Assembly (NCBI RefSeq): GCF_019645855.1
Contig: NZ_CP080999.1
Span: forward strand, 2,914,001-2,978,000
From: Mycobacterium malmoense
GTDB taxonomy: Bacteria > Actinomycetota > Actinomycetes > Mycobacteriales > Mycobacteriaceae
Reading direction: 5' to 3'
DNA: 64,000 bases
Each line of letters starts with the position of its first letter. The first letter of the stretch is position 1. Both the position numbers and the translations under genes were made by a program. A model generated the notes under the pieces. The model was not told the origin of the DNA and ran no database searches. It was given only the letters and a program-made list of their open reading frames with translations. Below are positions 26,563-38,900 of the stretch, one piece after another.

Positions 26563-26570
26563 GTTATGCT

Positions 26571-27206
26571 GTGTCGGTGGCAGCGGTTGAGGACCGGCCG
26601 TTGCGAGCGGACGCGGCCCGCAACGTCGAGCGGATTCTGCGCGCCGCGCGCGAGGTCTACGGCGAGCTCGGGCCGGATGCGCCCGTCGAGGCCGTCGCCC
26701 ACCGCGCGGGAGTCGGTGAACGAACCCTCTACCGCAGGTTTCCCGCCAAGGCCGAGCTGGTCCGGGCGGCCCTGGACCAAAGCATCGCCGAGGACCTCGC
26801 GCCGGCGATGGACGACGCCCGCCGCGCCGACGACCCGCTGCGCGGCCTGGCCCAACTGATCGAGGCGGCGATTTCGCTCGGCGCCCGGGAGCACAACCTG
26901 CTGACCGCCGTGCACCGGGCCGGGTCCCTGACCGCTGACCTCTTGGATTCGCTGACTGGGGCGCTTGGCGACCTCGTCCGCCGCGGCCAGCGGGCCGGCG
27001 TCATCCGTTCCGACCTGGTCGCCGATGATCTGCCGCGCCTGATCGCGATGCTCTACAGCGTGCTATCGACGATGGATTCGACCAGCGACGGCTGGCGGCG
27101 CTACGTCGCCCTGATTCTGGACGCGATATCGACAACCGACCGGCGGCCGCTGCCCCCGGCCCCCGCTTTCCGGTATGCGTCCGAGCCGAACAGCTGGCCT
27201 CTGTGA
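26571..27206 (+). CDS. TetR-family regulator
   Basis: A 211-aa repressor. N-terminal helix-turn-helix VEAVAHRAGVGERTLYRRF (about residues 42-60) is canonical TetR; the rest is the helical ligand/dimer domain, of the AcrR-C type common in mycobacteria. GTG 26571 (or GTG 26577) is the start. Divergent from the P450 gene with two operator-like palindromes in the 87-bp gap, so it probably controls both itself and the P450. Confidence 0.9.
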   Translation: MSVAAVEDRPLRADAARNVERILRAAREVYGELGPDAPVEAVAHRAGVGERTLYRRFPAKAELVRAALDQSIAEDLAPAMDDARRADDPLRGLAQLIEAAISLGAREHNLLTAVHRAGSLTADLLDSLTGALGDLVRRGQRAGVIRSDLVADDLPRLIAMLYSVLSTMDSTSDGWRRYVALILDAISTTDRRPLPPAPAFRYASEPNSWPL

Positions 27207-27367
27207 CCGTCTAGCTGGGCGGCCGTTCTTGCCAGCGGCGTCCTGTTTGCGGGCCGGGCCGAGGACCACGTCGTTGGGCGTGGGATTGCCCAGGGAGCAG
27301 TCGAACTCCTGCCCTCGCCGCCGCCGTAACGCCACTGCGATCCTCGACGCGATTTTTCGCAATGGCG

Positions 27368-29983
27368 TTACGCTCGCGGGGCATCGGGCACGGCCAGTTC
27401 AAGCACGTGGATTTCACCCGTCGTGCCGTCGACCTCAACGAGCGCTCCCGACGGCAAAGACCTGGTGGCGCCCTGGGCGTCCACCACACACGGGAACCCG
27501 AACTCGCGGGCCACCACGGCGGCGTGTGACATCGGGCCACCGAGTTCGGTGACCACGGCCGCGGCGTAGCAGAAGGCGGCGGTGTACCCGACGTCGGTGA
27601 CTTCGGCGACGAGAACCTCGCCGGGCTGGAGGTCGTCGATGGTCTCCGGCCGCACGATGCGCACCCGGCCACGCACCCGTCCCCCGGAAACGCCGACCCC
27701 GCGCAGGACGTCCCCCCTGGCGAGCGCCGGCGGCGACGTGGTGGACGGCCGCCAGCTGCCGCTGAACACCGTCGGCGGGACGACGGTCGCCAGCCTGCGT
27801 TGTTCGGCCCGGCGCCGCGCCACCACGCCCGACACGTCGGCCGGCGGCGCGTCGAGTTCGTCGACCAATAGGTAGAACACGTCGTCGGCGGCGTCGAAGA
27901 GCCCGGCGTCGACCAGCCTGCGCCCGTACTCACGCAGCAGGCCGCGCAGCACCCAGTTCGCGCGCACCACCTTGTCGCGGCGGGCTTCGCGGTCGCGGAG
28001 TTGGCGCGCGGCCAGCAGCGCAATGGGCTTGGCCCGCAACGGAATCGCCGCATGTCGGGCCCCGGGCGTGGGGGGCGCGCTCATTGCCCTGGCCACCATC
28101 CGGACCAGCAGCTCGGGATCGTCAGCGTAGCTGGTCGACAGCATCTCGAGCTCCGCGGGACCCCGATGCCCGATCAGCTCCAGCTCGGCCAGCACCGCGG
28201 AATGAAACTCGGGCGCGTCGACGGCCAGCTTGTCAAGGCGCTTTCCCGGCTCGGCAAGCAGGCGAACGACGTTCGGGTCGCGGCGTGCGGCAACCACCAA
28301 GCGATGCACCGCCTCCACCGACCGCGCGCTCACCAGCTCGGGGCCCGCCGGCGGCGCGGTGTCGCGCCCGCACAAGCCCCGCAACAACACGTTGAACGAG
28401 GCGCACAGCATGAACGACACCGCGGACAGCACCCAGCCGTGCACAACGTGGTCGCGTGCCAACAAGATCAGGCTGAGCAACCGGCGATCGTCAAGCCGGG
28501 TGACATCGTCGCCGATCAGCCGTTCCAGGCGATCGACGTCGGCGACGTACTCGTCGGTGTCGCGGGGCGAAGAGGCGCCCAAGCCCACCACGTTGACGCC
28601 GAATACCCCGATGTTGCGGACGGTACGCAGTTGCCTTCGGGCGCCGCTGGTTTCGGCGGGCGGACGCTCCTCACCGAAGATCGGCAGGGAGGCCATGCTG
28701 GGGCCGAAGTATCCGCTGGTTCTGACGACCGTCGCGGGCTTGACGAACGGCACGGTCTCGGCCATGAAGTGGGCCGACGTGATCGCCCCATACAGCCGAT
28801 GCGCGAACACCGCGACGGTTCGCATGGCGATTTCCCGCTGGATTATCCCGCCGGGCCGCAGCCGCTCGGCGATGGTCACGCCGCCGGCGCGCAGCCCGCG
28901 CACGGTCGCCGAGGCCGACGACGGCGAGAACGGGCCCGGCAGCGCCTCGGACAGGTTGGTGGCCAAAAAGGTGGGGAAACGCGGGTCGATCGGGGTGTCG
29001 AATTCGCCGTTATCCCCTTCCGGGCCAGCCAATCTGGGCGCCACTCCGTCGGCGGCCGGTGCGTCGACGGCGGGCAGGTCTTGAATGGTGGTCAGCCGCC
29101 AGGGCAGCGAAACCACCCGCTTGCCGACCGTGAGCCGGCCGCGCACCGCCAGCGCCATGTCCTCGACGCCCTCGTCGGCATTCCAGGCGGGCCGGAATCC
29201 CCAGTCGTCGCGCAGCCGCGAAGTATCCATCGGTGCGGCGCTCAGCGCCAGTTCCAGCTCGGCCAGTGGGCGCACGCGTCCCCGCAGCGCGGACAGTCGG
29301 GGACCGAGCGGCACGATGGGGCGCCCGAGCGTGGCCGCGATCCGACGGAATGTGACCTGGCCCGGGGCGGCGAGATTGACCGGGCCGCTTGTTATTTCGG
29401 AGTCCAGGATCGCGCGCGCCCACAACCGGAGCGCATCGTCGATGTGGACGACTTGCACACGGCGGTCGGCGGATTCGACGGGGAACGCGGGCAGCGCGAG
29501 CAGTCGGCGTACCCAGTTGTCGACGCCTCGGCCGACGATGAGCGCGGAGCGGATCGCGACCCATTCGGCGCCGGAGGCCGCGAGCATCTCTTCGACGCGG
29601 GCCTTGTGCACGCCGTCGGCGGATGCCGGTGTAATCGCGTCGCCGTGGGCGTGTGCCGACGACGCGAAAACGATGCGCCCCGTCCCGGTTTGGGACATCG
29701 CCTCGAGGACGTTGGCCGTGCCGCCGATGTTGACCTGGTGGCTGATCCGGGCGTCGGGGCCGGGGCTGCGTGCCCATGCGCAATGCGCGACGACGTCCGC
29801 GCCGGCGAGCGCGTGTGTGACGGTGGCCGCGTCCCGGATATCCGTGGTGACGAAATCCGCTGTGCTCGGCCAGCTTTGGGGTCGGTGGCGGGCGATCCCG
29901 ACGACGTCGTGGCCCTGGCCGAGCAATCGGGCGGCGAGGCCGCGGCCGAGTACGCCGCTGGCGCCGGTGACCGCGATTCTCAC
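27368..29983 (-). CDS. Rv2047c-type fusion: extended SDR + RPH-like middle + PEP-utilising phosphohistidine domain
   Basis: An 871-aa protein. Residues 1-300 are an extended NAD(P)-dependent SDR/epimerase (GASGVLGRGLAARL). Residues about 335-740 resemble the substrate-binding part of rifampicin-phosphotransferase-like proteins (PRFPTFLATNLSEALPGPFS). Residues about 755-865 are the swivelling phosphohistidine domain of PEP-utilising enzymes, with ELGGPMSHAAVVARE carrying the phosphorylatable His. No ATP-grasp domain is visible; the SDR stands in its place. GTG 29983 begins 8 bp after the pks12 stop, so it is coupled to the mycoketide synthase. A role in releasing, reducing or phosphorylating the Pks12 product is inference. 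Confidence 0.8.
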   Translation of the reverse strand: MRIAVTGASGVLGRGLAARLLGQGHDVVGIARHRPQSWPSTADFVTTDIRDAATVTHALAGADVVAHCAWARSPGPDARISHQVNIGGTANVLEAMSQTGTGRIVFASSAHAHGDAITPASADGVHKARVEEMLAASGAEWVAIRSALIVGRGVDNWVRRLLALPAFPVESADRRVQVVHIDDALRLWARAILDSEITSGPVNLAAPGQVTFRRIAATLGRPIVPLGPRLSALRGRVRPLAELELALSAAPMDTSRLRDDWGFRPAWNADEGVEDMALAVRGRLTVGKRVVSLPWRLTTIQDLPAVDAPAADGVAPRLAGPEGDNGEFDTPIDPRFPTFLATNLSEALPGPFSPSSASATVRGLRAGGVTIAERLRPGGIIQREIAMRTVAVFAHRLYGAITSAHFMAETVPFVKPATVVRTSGYFGPSMASLPIFGEERPPAETSGARRQLRTVRNIGVFGVNVVGLGASSPRDTDEYVADVDRLERLIGDDVTRLDDRRLLSLILLARDHVVHGWVLSAVSFMLCASFNVLLRGLCGRDTAPPAGPELVSARSVEAVHRLVVAARRDPNVVRLLAEPGKRLDKLAVDAPEFHSAVLAELELIGHRGPAELEMLSTSYADDPELLVRMVARAMSAPPTPGARHAAIPLRAKPIALLAARQLRDREARRDKVVRANWVLRGLLREYGRRLVDAGLFDAADDVFYLLVDELDAPPADVSGVVARRRAEQRRLATVVPPTVFSGSWRPSTTSPPALARGDVLRGVGVSGGRVRGRVRIVRPETIDDLQPGEVLVAEVTDVGYTAAFCYAAAVVTELGGPMSHAAVVAREFGFPCVVDAQGATRSLPSGALVEVDGTTGEIHVLELAVPDAPRA

Positions 29984-29991
29984 TGGCCGCC

Positions 29992-32900
29992 CTACTCGTC
30001 GTCGTTCATCAGCGCCGCGTTGACCAGGTCGTCGAGGTCCATGTCGGCGATGTCCTTTTCGGCGGCCGGTTTGGGGGTCGCCTGACTCGCCTGACCGTTA
30101 CCATCGGCTTCGGTTGCCAGCGCAAGCAACAGTTCCAGGACTCCCGCTTGCCGGAGGCGCTTGACCGGAATCGACCCGACGACGCGCTGGATTTCGGCTT
30201 CCCCGGGCGCGGCGGCCGGGGTTTCTTGCTCCGATGCGCCGACGAGCTCTCGGTGCATGTAACCGGCCAGCGCGGCGGAGTTCGGGTAGTCGAAGATAAG
30301 CGTGGGTGAAAGCGCCAGTCCGGTGGCGGATTTGAGCCGGTTGCGCATTTCGACCGCGGTCAGCGAGTCGAAGCCCAGCTCCTGGAACGCCTTGTCGGGG
30401 TCGATCGCCTCGGGGCTGGAGTTGCCGAGCACGGTGGCGATGTGGGAACGCACCAGGTCCAGCAGGACCGTGTGTTGCTCGTCGGCGGGCAGCCCTTCAA
30501 GGCGTTGCAGCAGAGCCGATTTCGACTTCGCGGCGGCCAGCGAGTCGTCGACCTGGCGCCGAGTGGGCGCGTTGATCAAATCGGTGAACATCGGCGGCAG
30601 CGTTCCCGCGTCGAATTTGACCCGCAGCGCCGCGCGATCGAGATGGGCTGGCAGCATGAATGGTTCGTCGACAATGAGCGCGGTGTCCATCAACTCCAGG
30701 GCCTGGTCCGAGGGCATCGCGACGATGCCGTCGCGGCCGAACCTGGCGAGGTCTGCGGCGCCCAGTCCGCCGGTCATGGCGCTGGCCTGATCCCACAAGC
30801 CCCACCCCAGCGAAATCGCCGGCAACCCATGAACCCGCCGATGTGCGGCCAACCCATCCAAAAACGAGTTCGCCGCCGCATAGTTAGCCTGACCCGACGC
30901 ACCCGCCAACCCCGCGATCGAGGAAAACAGCACAAACGCCGACACATCCACATCACGAGTCAACTCATGCAAATTCCACGCCGCATCCACCTTGGCCCGC
31001 AACACCGCATCCACCCGCTCGGCACTCAACGACGTCACCACCGCATCATCAAGCACCCCGGCCGCATGAATCACCCCGGTCAGCGGACGCTGCACCGGAA
31101 TATCAGCGATCACCTTAGCCAACGCCGCCCGATCCGCCGCATCACAAGCCACCACCTGCACCTGCGCACCGGCCCCGCCCAACTCGGCCACCAACTCCGC
31201 AGCCCCCGGCGCATCCGGACCACGCCGACTCACCAACACCACATGACGCACCCCATGACGCGCCACCACATGCCGCGCCAACACCGAACCCGCCATCCCA
31301 GTACCACCGGTAACCAACACCGTGCCCGCCGCCCACGCATCCGGCATCACCATCACGACCTTGCCGACATGACGCGCCTGACTCAAATACCGCAACGCCG
31401 CCGACGCCCGCCGCACGTCAAACGTGGTCACCGGCAACGGCCGCAGGATGTCTTCGCCGAATAGCGCGGTCAACTCCGCGAGCATCTGTTGGATGCGGTC
31501 CGGTCCCGCCTCGAAGAGGTCGAAGGCGCGGTAGCGCACACCGGGGTGATCCCGGGTCACGACGTCGGGGTCGCGGATGTCGGTCTTGCCCATCTCCAAA
31601 AACACCCCACCAGGGCCGACCAGCCGCAACGAGGCATCCACGAACTCACCGGCCAGCGAATCGAGCACCACATCCATGCCACGCCCACCGGTGACCGCCC
31701 GAAACTTACCCTCAAACTCCAAACTGCGCGAATCGGCGATATGATCCTCGTCAAAACCCATGGCCCGCAACGTGTCCCACTTCCCACGGCTAGCCGTGGC
31801 GAACACCTCCAACCCCCAATACCGCGCCAACTGCACCGCCGCCATCCCCACCCCACCAGCGGCAGCATGCACCAACACCCGCTGCCCCGGCCTGACGGAG
31901 GCCAGGTCGGCCAGCGCGTAAAAGGCGGTGGCGAACACCACCGATGTGGTGGCCGCCGCGGTGTGCGACCAGCCGGCCGGCACCTTGACCAGCAGCCGCT
32001 GATCGGTGACGGCGATTGTTCCGGTGCCGTTGGGGAATAGGCCCATGACCTTGTCGCCCACCGAGAAACGGCCGGCGCTTTCGGCGCTTTCCAAGACGAC
32101 GCCGGACGCCTCGACACCCATCACCGCATCCGGGTCGGGGTAGAGGCCCAGCGCGATCATGACGTCGCGGAAGTTCGCGGCGACCGCCGACAATGCGACC
32201 CGGACCTGGCCCGGCTCGAGCGGCGTGTCGGCGTCGGGAATCGGCTCCAACCGCAGGTTTTCGAAGGTGCCGGCGGCGCTGAGACCCAGACGCCACGGTC
32301 CCTCGCCCGGCGGCACCAAAATCCCGTCGACCGCGCGACTGCCACGCACCCGCGCCGTGTATGGCGTGTCTCCGCGTAGCAGCACCTGCGGCTCACCGAC
32401 CGCCAAACTCGCCGCCACCGCTTGGTCATCCAGCCGCCGATCGGAGTCCACCAGCACAATGCGGCCGGGATGCTCGGTCTGCGCCGAGCGCACCAACCCC
32501 CACACCGCCGCGCCCGCCAGATCGGTGACGTCCTCGCCCGGCAACGCCATCGCGCCCCGGGTCGCCACCACCAGCACGCCCGAATCCCGCTCGGTCAGCC
32601 ACGTCCGCAGTACGTCCAGCGCCTTGCGCGTGGCGGCGTAGACGTCCGCCAGGACGTCGCCGGCCGCGGGGGTGGACTCGAACAACAACACCGATCGGTC
32701 GGTCTCGGCGATGTCCAACTGCGTTGTCTCCCAGGCGCATACCAAGACCGGCTGCACCGTGGTCGGCGACTGCGCCGACCAGACCACCTCGAAAAGCCGG
32801 TCCGGGCCGGAGCTTGAGACCGCGGCCAGCAATTGCCGCTCGGTCACCGGCCGGGCCACCATCGAGGCGACCGAAAGCACCGGCAGCCCCAGCCTGTCGG

Positions 32901-35900
32901 CCAATTCGATCGACACCGATGTGGGGCCCGTCGGTGCGATCCGCGCGCGCACGGCCGACGCACCCGCGGCGTGCAACGACACGTGCTGCCAGGAGAACGG
33001 CACCAACACCGAACCCTCATCGACCGCCATCGCCCCGGTACTGTCGGAAGCCAAAATCAGCGCGTGCAGTGCCGCATCCAACATGGCCGGGTGCACCCCG
33101 AATCCGGCCGCAGACACCCCGGTGTCCGACGGTAGCGAAACTTCGGCGAACACTTCGTCGCCGCGGCGCCACATCGAGGTCAGTCCGCGGAACGCGGGCC
33201 CATATCCGTAACCACGTTGGGCCAGCCGCTCGTACCCGTCGCTGACATCCACCGGGACCGCACCCACCGGAGGCCACGCCGAGAGGTCGGCGGCCGGCTC
33301 CACCGCCCCCGGCCTCAGCACGCCCTCGGCGTGCAACAGCCAACCGGAGCCGGCCTCGGCACGCGAAAATACCGACACGTCACGGGCATCCGTCGCGTCC
33401 GGGCTGCCGACCACGACCTGCACGGCCACCGAGCCCGCGGCCGGCAACACCAGCGGCGCCGCCAGATTCAGCTCGTCGACGACTCCGCAGTCCACCTCGT
33501 CGCCGGCGCGGATTGCCAACTCCACGAACCCGGCACCGGGGAACAGCACGACGCCGCCAATGGCGTGATCGGACAACCAGCCCTGCGCGGTGGGCGACAA
33601 CCGACCGGTCAGCACCACCCCGCCCGACGCCGGCAGCTCGACGACCGCACCCAACAATGCATGTTCGCCGGCCGCCAGGCCGAGCCCGGCGGCATCGACC
33701 GTCGCACCGGAACGTGACATCCAAAACCGCCGCCGCTCAAAGGCATACGTCGGCAGCTCGACAAAACGCCCGCCCGGCAACATCGCGCGCCAATCCACGC
33801 CTACACCCGAGACGAACGCCCGCGCCACCGCGTTGGTGAGGGCCGTCGGTTCGGGGTGGTCCCGCCGCAGCATCGGTACGGAGACCACGCGATCATCCGG
33901 GACGTCCGCCAGCGACTCCTCGATGGACGCCGTCAAGCCACCCGCCGGTCCGACTTCGAGGAACCGGGTGGCACCGGCCGATTGCGCGAAATGCACGCTG
34001 TCGGCGAAACGCACCGCGTCGCGGATGTGACGCTTCCAGTAGTTGGCCGACGCGAAATCGTCCGCCGCGGATTGGCCGGTCACGTTCGAGACGACGGGGA
34101 TGGTGGGCCGTCCGACGGGCAGGCCCGCGGCCAACGAGCCGAACTCGTCGATGATAGGTTCCATCAGCGGGGAGTGGAATGCGTGGGAAACGGCCAACTT
34201 GTGGACCTTGCGGCCCTGGCCGCGCAGCCGATCCGCAATGGCGGTCACCGAATCCTCGGCGCCGGAGATCACCACCGAGGCGGGACCATTGATTGCGGCG
34301 ATGCCGACGTCGGCGCCCAGCAGCGGCCGCGCTTCGTCTTCGGTGGCCGCCACGGCGAACATCGCACCGGCGGCGGGCAGCGACTGCATCAACCGGCCGC
34401 GCGCGGCCACCAGCAGCGCCGCGTTTTCCAGCGAGAGCACGCCGGAGACGTGGGCCGCCGTCAGCTCGCCGACCGAGTGTCCCATGACGAAATCGGGCCG
34501 CATACCCCAGGTTTCGAGGAGGCGGAACAACGCCGTTTCCACCGCGAACAGCGCCGGTTGTGCGAATTCCGTGGTGTTCAACAGGTTTTCGTCATGCCCC
34601 CACATAACTTCGCGCAGTGGGCGCAGCAGGTGCCGGTCCAGCTCGGCCACCACGGTGTCGAACGCCTCGGCGAACACCGGGTATGCGGCATGAAGTCCCA
34701 TGCCCATGCCGAGCCATTGGGAGCCTTGGCCGGGGAAGACGAAGACGGTCTTGCCCGCCGGTGTCGCGGTGCCGCGAATCACCGACACGGGTTCATCGGC
34801 GGCCAACTCGTCCAGCCCAGCCAGCAGCCGATCCCGATCACCACCGACCACGACCGCGCGATGCTCAAAAGCCGACCGGCCCGCCAACGTCCACCCCACA
34901 TCGGCAACATCCAACTCGTCGTGCGCGCGCACATGCCCGGCCAGCCGCGCCGCCTGAACCTCCAACGCCGACACCGATTTCGCCGACACCACCCACGGCA
35001 CCACCGGCCGCGTCGGACCGGCTTGGCGCGGCGCTGACTCGGGTGCGGCCTCCACGATCACATGGGCGTTGGTGCCGCTAATCCCAAACGACGACACCCC
35101 CGCCCGGCGCACCCGCCCCTGCACCGGCCAGGGCCGCGGTTGCGTCAACAACGCCACCGACCCCGCCGACCAATCCACATGCGGGCTCGGCACATCCACA
35201 TGCAAACTCGCCGGCAACACCTCATGGCGCAACGCCAACACCATCTTGATCACACCCGCCACCCCCGCGGCGGCCTGCGTGTGACCCATGTTCGACTTGA
35301 TCGACCCCAACCACAGCGGTTCGTTGCGCCCCTGCCCATAGGTCGACAACAACGCCTGGGCCTCAATCGGATCGCCCAACGTGGTGCCGGTGCCATGCCC
35401 CTCCACCGCATCCACCTCGGCCACGCCGAGCCCGGCATTGGCCAACGCCGCACGCACCACCCGCTGCTGCGACGGACCGTTCGGGGCGGTCAGCCCGTTC
35501 GAGGCCCCATCCTGGTTGACCGCCGAACCGCGGACGACGGCCAACACCGGATGCCCTAAGCGCCGCGCATCCGAGAGCCGCTCGACGACCACCATTCCCC
35601 CGCCCTCGGAGAATCCGGTGCCGTCGGCCGCCCCGGCGTAGGGCTTGCACCGGCCGTCGGGCGCCAACCCGCGCCAGCGGCTGAACTCCACGAAGATGTC
35701 GGGGGTCGCGTTGACGGTGACACCGCCGGACAGGGCCAGGTCGCACTCGCCCGACCGCAGCGACTGCACCGCCAAATGCAGCGCCACCAACGACGACGAA
35801 CACGCCGTATCCACCGACACCGCCGGGCCCTCCAACCCCAGCACATACGACACCCGCCCCGAGGCCACGCTCGCTGACTGGCCGGTGAGCCGGAAGCCTT

Positions 35901-38900
35901 CCACCGGCTCCGCGCCGTGTATCCCATAACCTTGCGTCATGACACCGGCGAACACGCCGGTGGCGCTGCCCCGCAATGACATCGGGTCGATCCCAGCCCG
36001 CTCCAACGCCTCCCACGACAGTTCGAGGAACATGCGCTGTTGCGGATCCATCGCCAGCGCCTCGCTCGGCCCCACGCCGAAGAACCCCGCGTCGAAATCC
36101 GCCACGTCGTCGACGAATCCGCCCGTGCGGGTGTAGCACCCTCCCGGTACGTCGGGGTCGGGGTTGAACAGGCCTTCAAGGTCCCAGCCGCGATCGCTCG
36201 GGAACTCCGAGAGCACGTCGCGGCCCTGGATCAACATCTCCCAGAGGTCGTCGGGGGAATTGACCCCGCCCGGATAGCGGCACGACATGCCGACGATGGC
36301 GATCGGATCGTCCCCCGTGGCGCGAACCGCCGGGGTGTGCTTGATTTCTTGTGAGACACCGGCGAGTTCGGCGCGCATGTACTTGGCCAGCCCGTTGGGT
36401 GTCGGGTAGTCGAAGATGAGCGTGGGTGAAAGCGCCAGTCCGGTAACGGTTTTCAGCCGGTTGCGCATTTCGACCGCGGTCAGCGAGTCGAAGCCCAACT
36501 CCTGGAACGCCTTGTCGGGGTCGATCGCCTCGGGGCTGATATTGCCGAGCACGGTGGCGATGTGGGAACGCACCAGGTCCAGCAGGACCGCGTGTTGCTC
36601 GTCGGCGGGCAGCCCCTGCAGGCGGTGCGCCAGAGCCGATTTCGACTTGGCGGCGGCCAGCGAGTCGTCGACCTGACGCCGGATCGGCGTGTTGACCAGG
36701 TCGGCGAACATCGGTGGGACCGCAACGCCGTGGGCTCGCAGCGCGGTGAGGTCGATGCGGGCGGGCGCAATGAATGGTTGGTCGACGATCAGCGCGGTGT
36801 CGAACAATTCCAGCGCTTCTTCCGAGGACAAGGCCAAGACTCCGTCGCGGCCCAGGCGTGCGAGGTCGGCGGCATCGAGTCCGCCGGTCATGGCGCTGGC
36901 CTGATCCCACAAGCCCCACCCCAGCGAAATCGCCGGCAACCCATGAACCCGCCGATGTGCGGCCAACCCATCCAAAAACGAGTTCGCCGCCGCATAGTTA
37001 GCCTGACCCGACGCACCCGCCAACCCCGCGATCGAGGAAAACAGCACAAACGCCGACACATCCACATCACGAGTCAACTCATGCAAATTCCACGCCGCAT
37101 CCACCTTGGCCCGCAACACCGCATCCACCCGCTCGGCACTCAACGACGTCACCACCGCATCATCAAGCACCCCGGCCGCATGAATCACCCCGGTCAGCGG
37201 ACGCTGCACCGGAATGTCAGCGATCACCTTAGCCAACGCCGCCCGATCCGCCGCATCACAAGCCACCACCTGCACCTGCGCACCGGCCCCGCCCAACTCG
37301 GCCACCAACTCCGCAGCCCCCGGCGCATCCGGACCACGCCGACTCACCAACACCACATGACGCACCCCATGACGCGCCACCACATGCCGCGCCAACACCG
37401 AACCCGCCATCCCAGTACCACCGGTAACCAACACCGTGCCCGCCGCCCACGCATCCGGCATCACCATCACGACCTTGCCGACATGACGCGCCTGACTCAA
37501 ATACCGCAACGCCGCCGACGCCCGCCGCACGTCAAACGTGGTCACCGGCAACGGCCGCAACACCCCGGCATCGAACAGCGCCGCCAGTTCGAGCAGGTAC
37601 TCGTGCATGCGGGGGCGGCCGGGTTCGAAGAGGTCGAAGGCGCGGTAGCGCACACCGGGGTGATCCCGGGTCACCACGTCGGGGTCGCGGATGTCGGTCT
37701 TGCCCATCTCCAAAAACACCCCGCCAGGGGCGACCAGCCGCAGCGAGGCATCCACGAACTCACCGGCCAGCGAATCGAGCACCACATCCATGCCACGCCC
37801 ACCGGTGACCGCCCGGAACTTACCCTCGAACTCCAAACTGCGCGAATCGGCAATATGCTCCTCGTCAAAACCCATGGCCCGCAACGTGTCCCACTTACCA
37901 CGGCTAGCCGTGGCGAACACCTCCAACCCCCAATACCGCGCCAACTGCACCGCCGCCATCCCCACCCCACCAGCGGCAGCATGCACCAACACCCGCTGCC
38001 CCGGCTCGACGCCGGCCAACACCGACAACGCGTAGTACGCCGTCGCAAACACCACCGACACGCCGGCGGCTTCGGCATAGGACCAGTCGGCGGGCATGGG
38101 AAGCAGCAGCCTGACGTCGGCGGTGACCAGGGTGCCCGAGCCTTCGGGGAACAGCCCCATCACCGCATCACCGACCGCGAATTCGGTGACACCGGAGCCG
38201 ATTTCGACGACCACGCCGGCGGCTTCGCTGCCCAACGGCGCATCGTGCGTGAACATGCCCAGGGCGATCATCACGTCGCGGAAGTTCGCGGCGATGGCGC
38301 GGACGGCGACCCGGACCTGGCCCGGCTCCAACGGCGCACCGGCGTTGGGAATCGGCTCCAACCGCAGGTTTTCGAAGGTGCCGGCGGCGCTGAGACCCAG
38401 ACGCCACGGTCCCTCGCCCGGCGGCACCAAAATCCCGTCGACCGCGCGACTGCCACGCACCCGCACCGTGTGCACCGTTCCCCGGCGCACCAATGCCTGC
38501 GGCTCACCGGTCGCCAACACCGCGGCCGCGGCGCCGCCGTCCAGGGGCGCGTCGGAGTCCACCAGCACAATGCGGCCGGGATGCTCGGTCTGCGCTGACC
38601 GCACCAATCCCCACACCGCCGCGCCCGCCAGATCGGTGACGTCCTCACCCGGCAACGCCATCGCGCCCCGGGTGGCCACCATCAGCACGCCCGAATCCCG
38701 CTCGGTCAGCCATGACTGCACGACCGCCAGCGCCCGGTGCGTGCGCTCATAGGTCGCCGTCACCGGATCATCGTCGGCGACAAGGGAGACAAGGGATTCG
38801 AATAACTCGTACGACGGAGCCGGGTCGGCATCGGCCGCTCGGGTCGTAGGCACCGGCGACCAGACCACCTCGAACAGCCGGTCCGGGCCCGAACCCGACA

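Noticed and set aside
36562..38598. Long open frame opposite pks12 rich in His/Arg/Pro
   Set aside because: Complement of KR/ER codons; the same frame recurs in the repeated module, as expected for a shadow.
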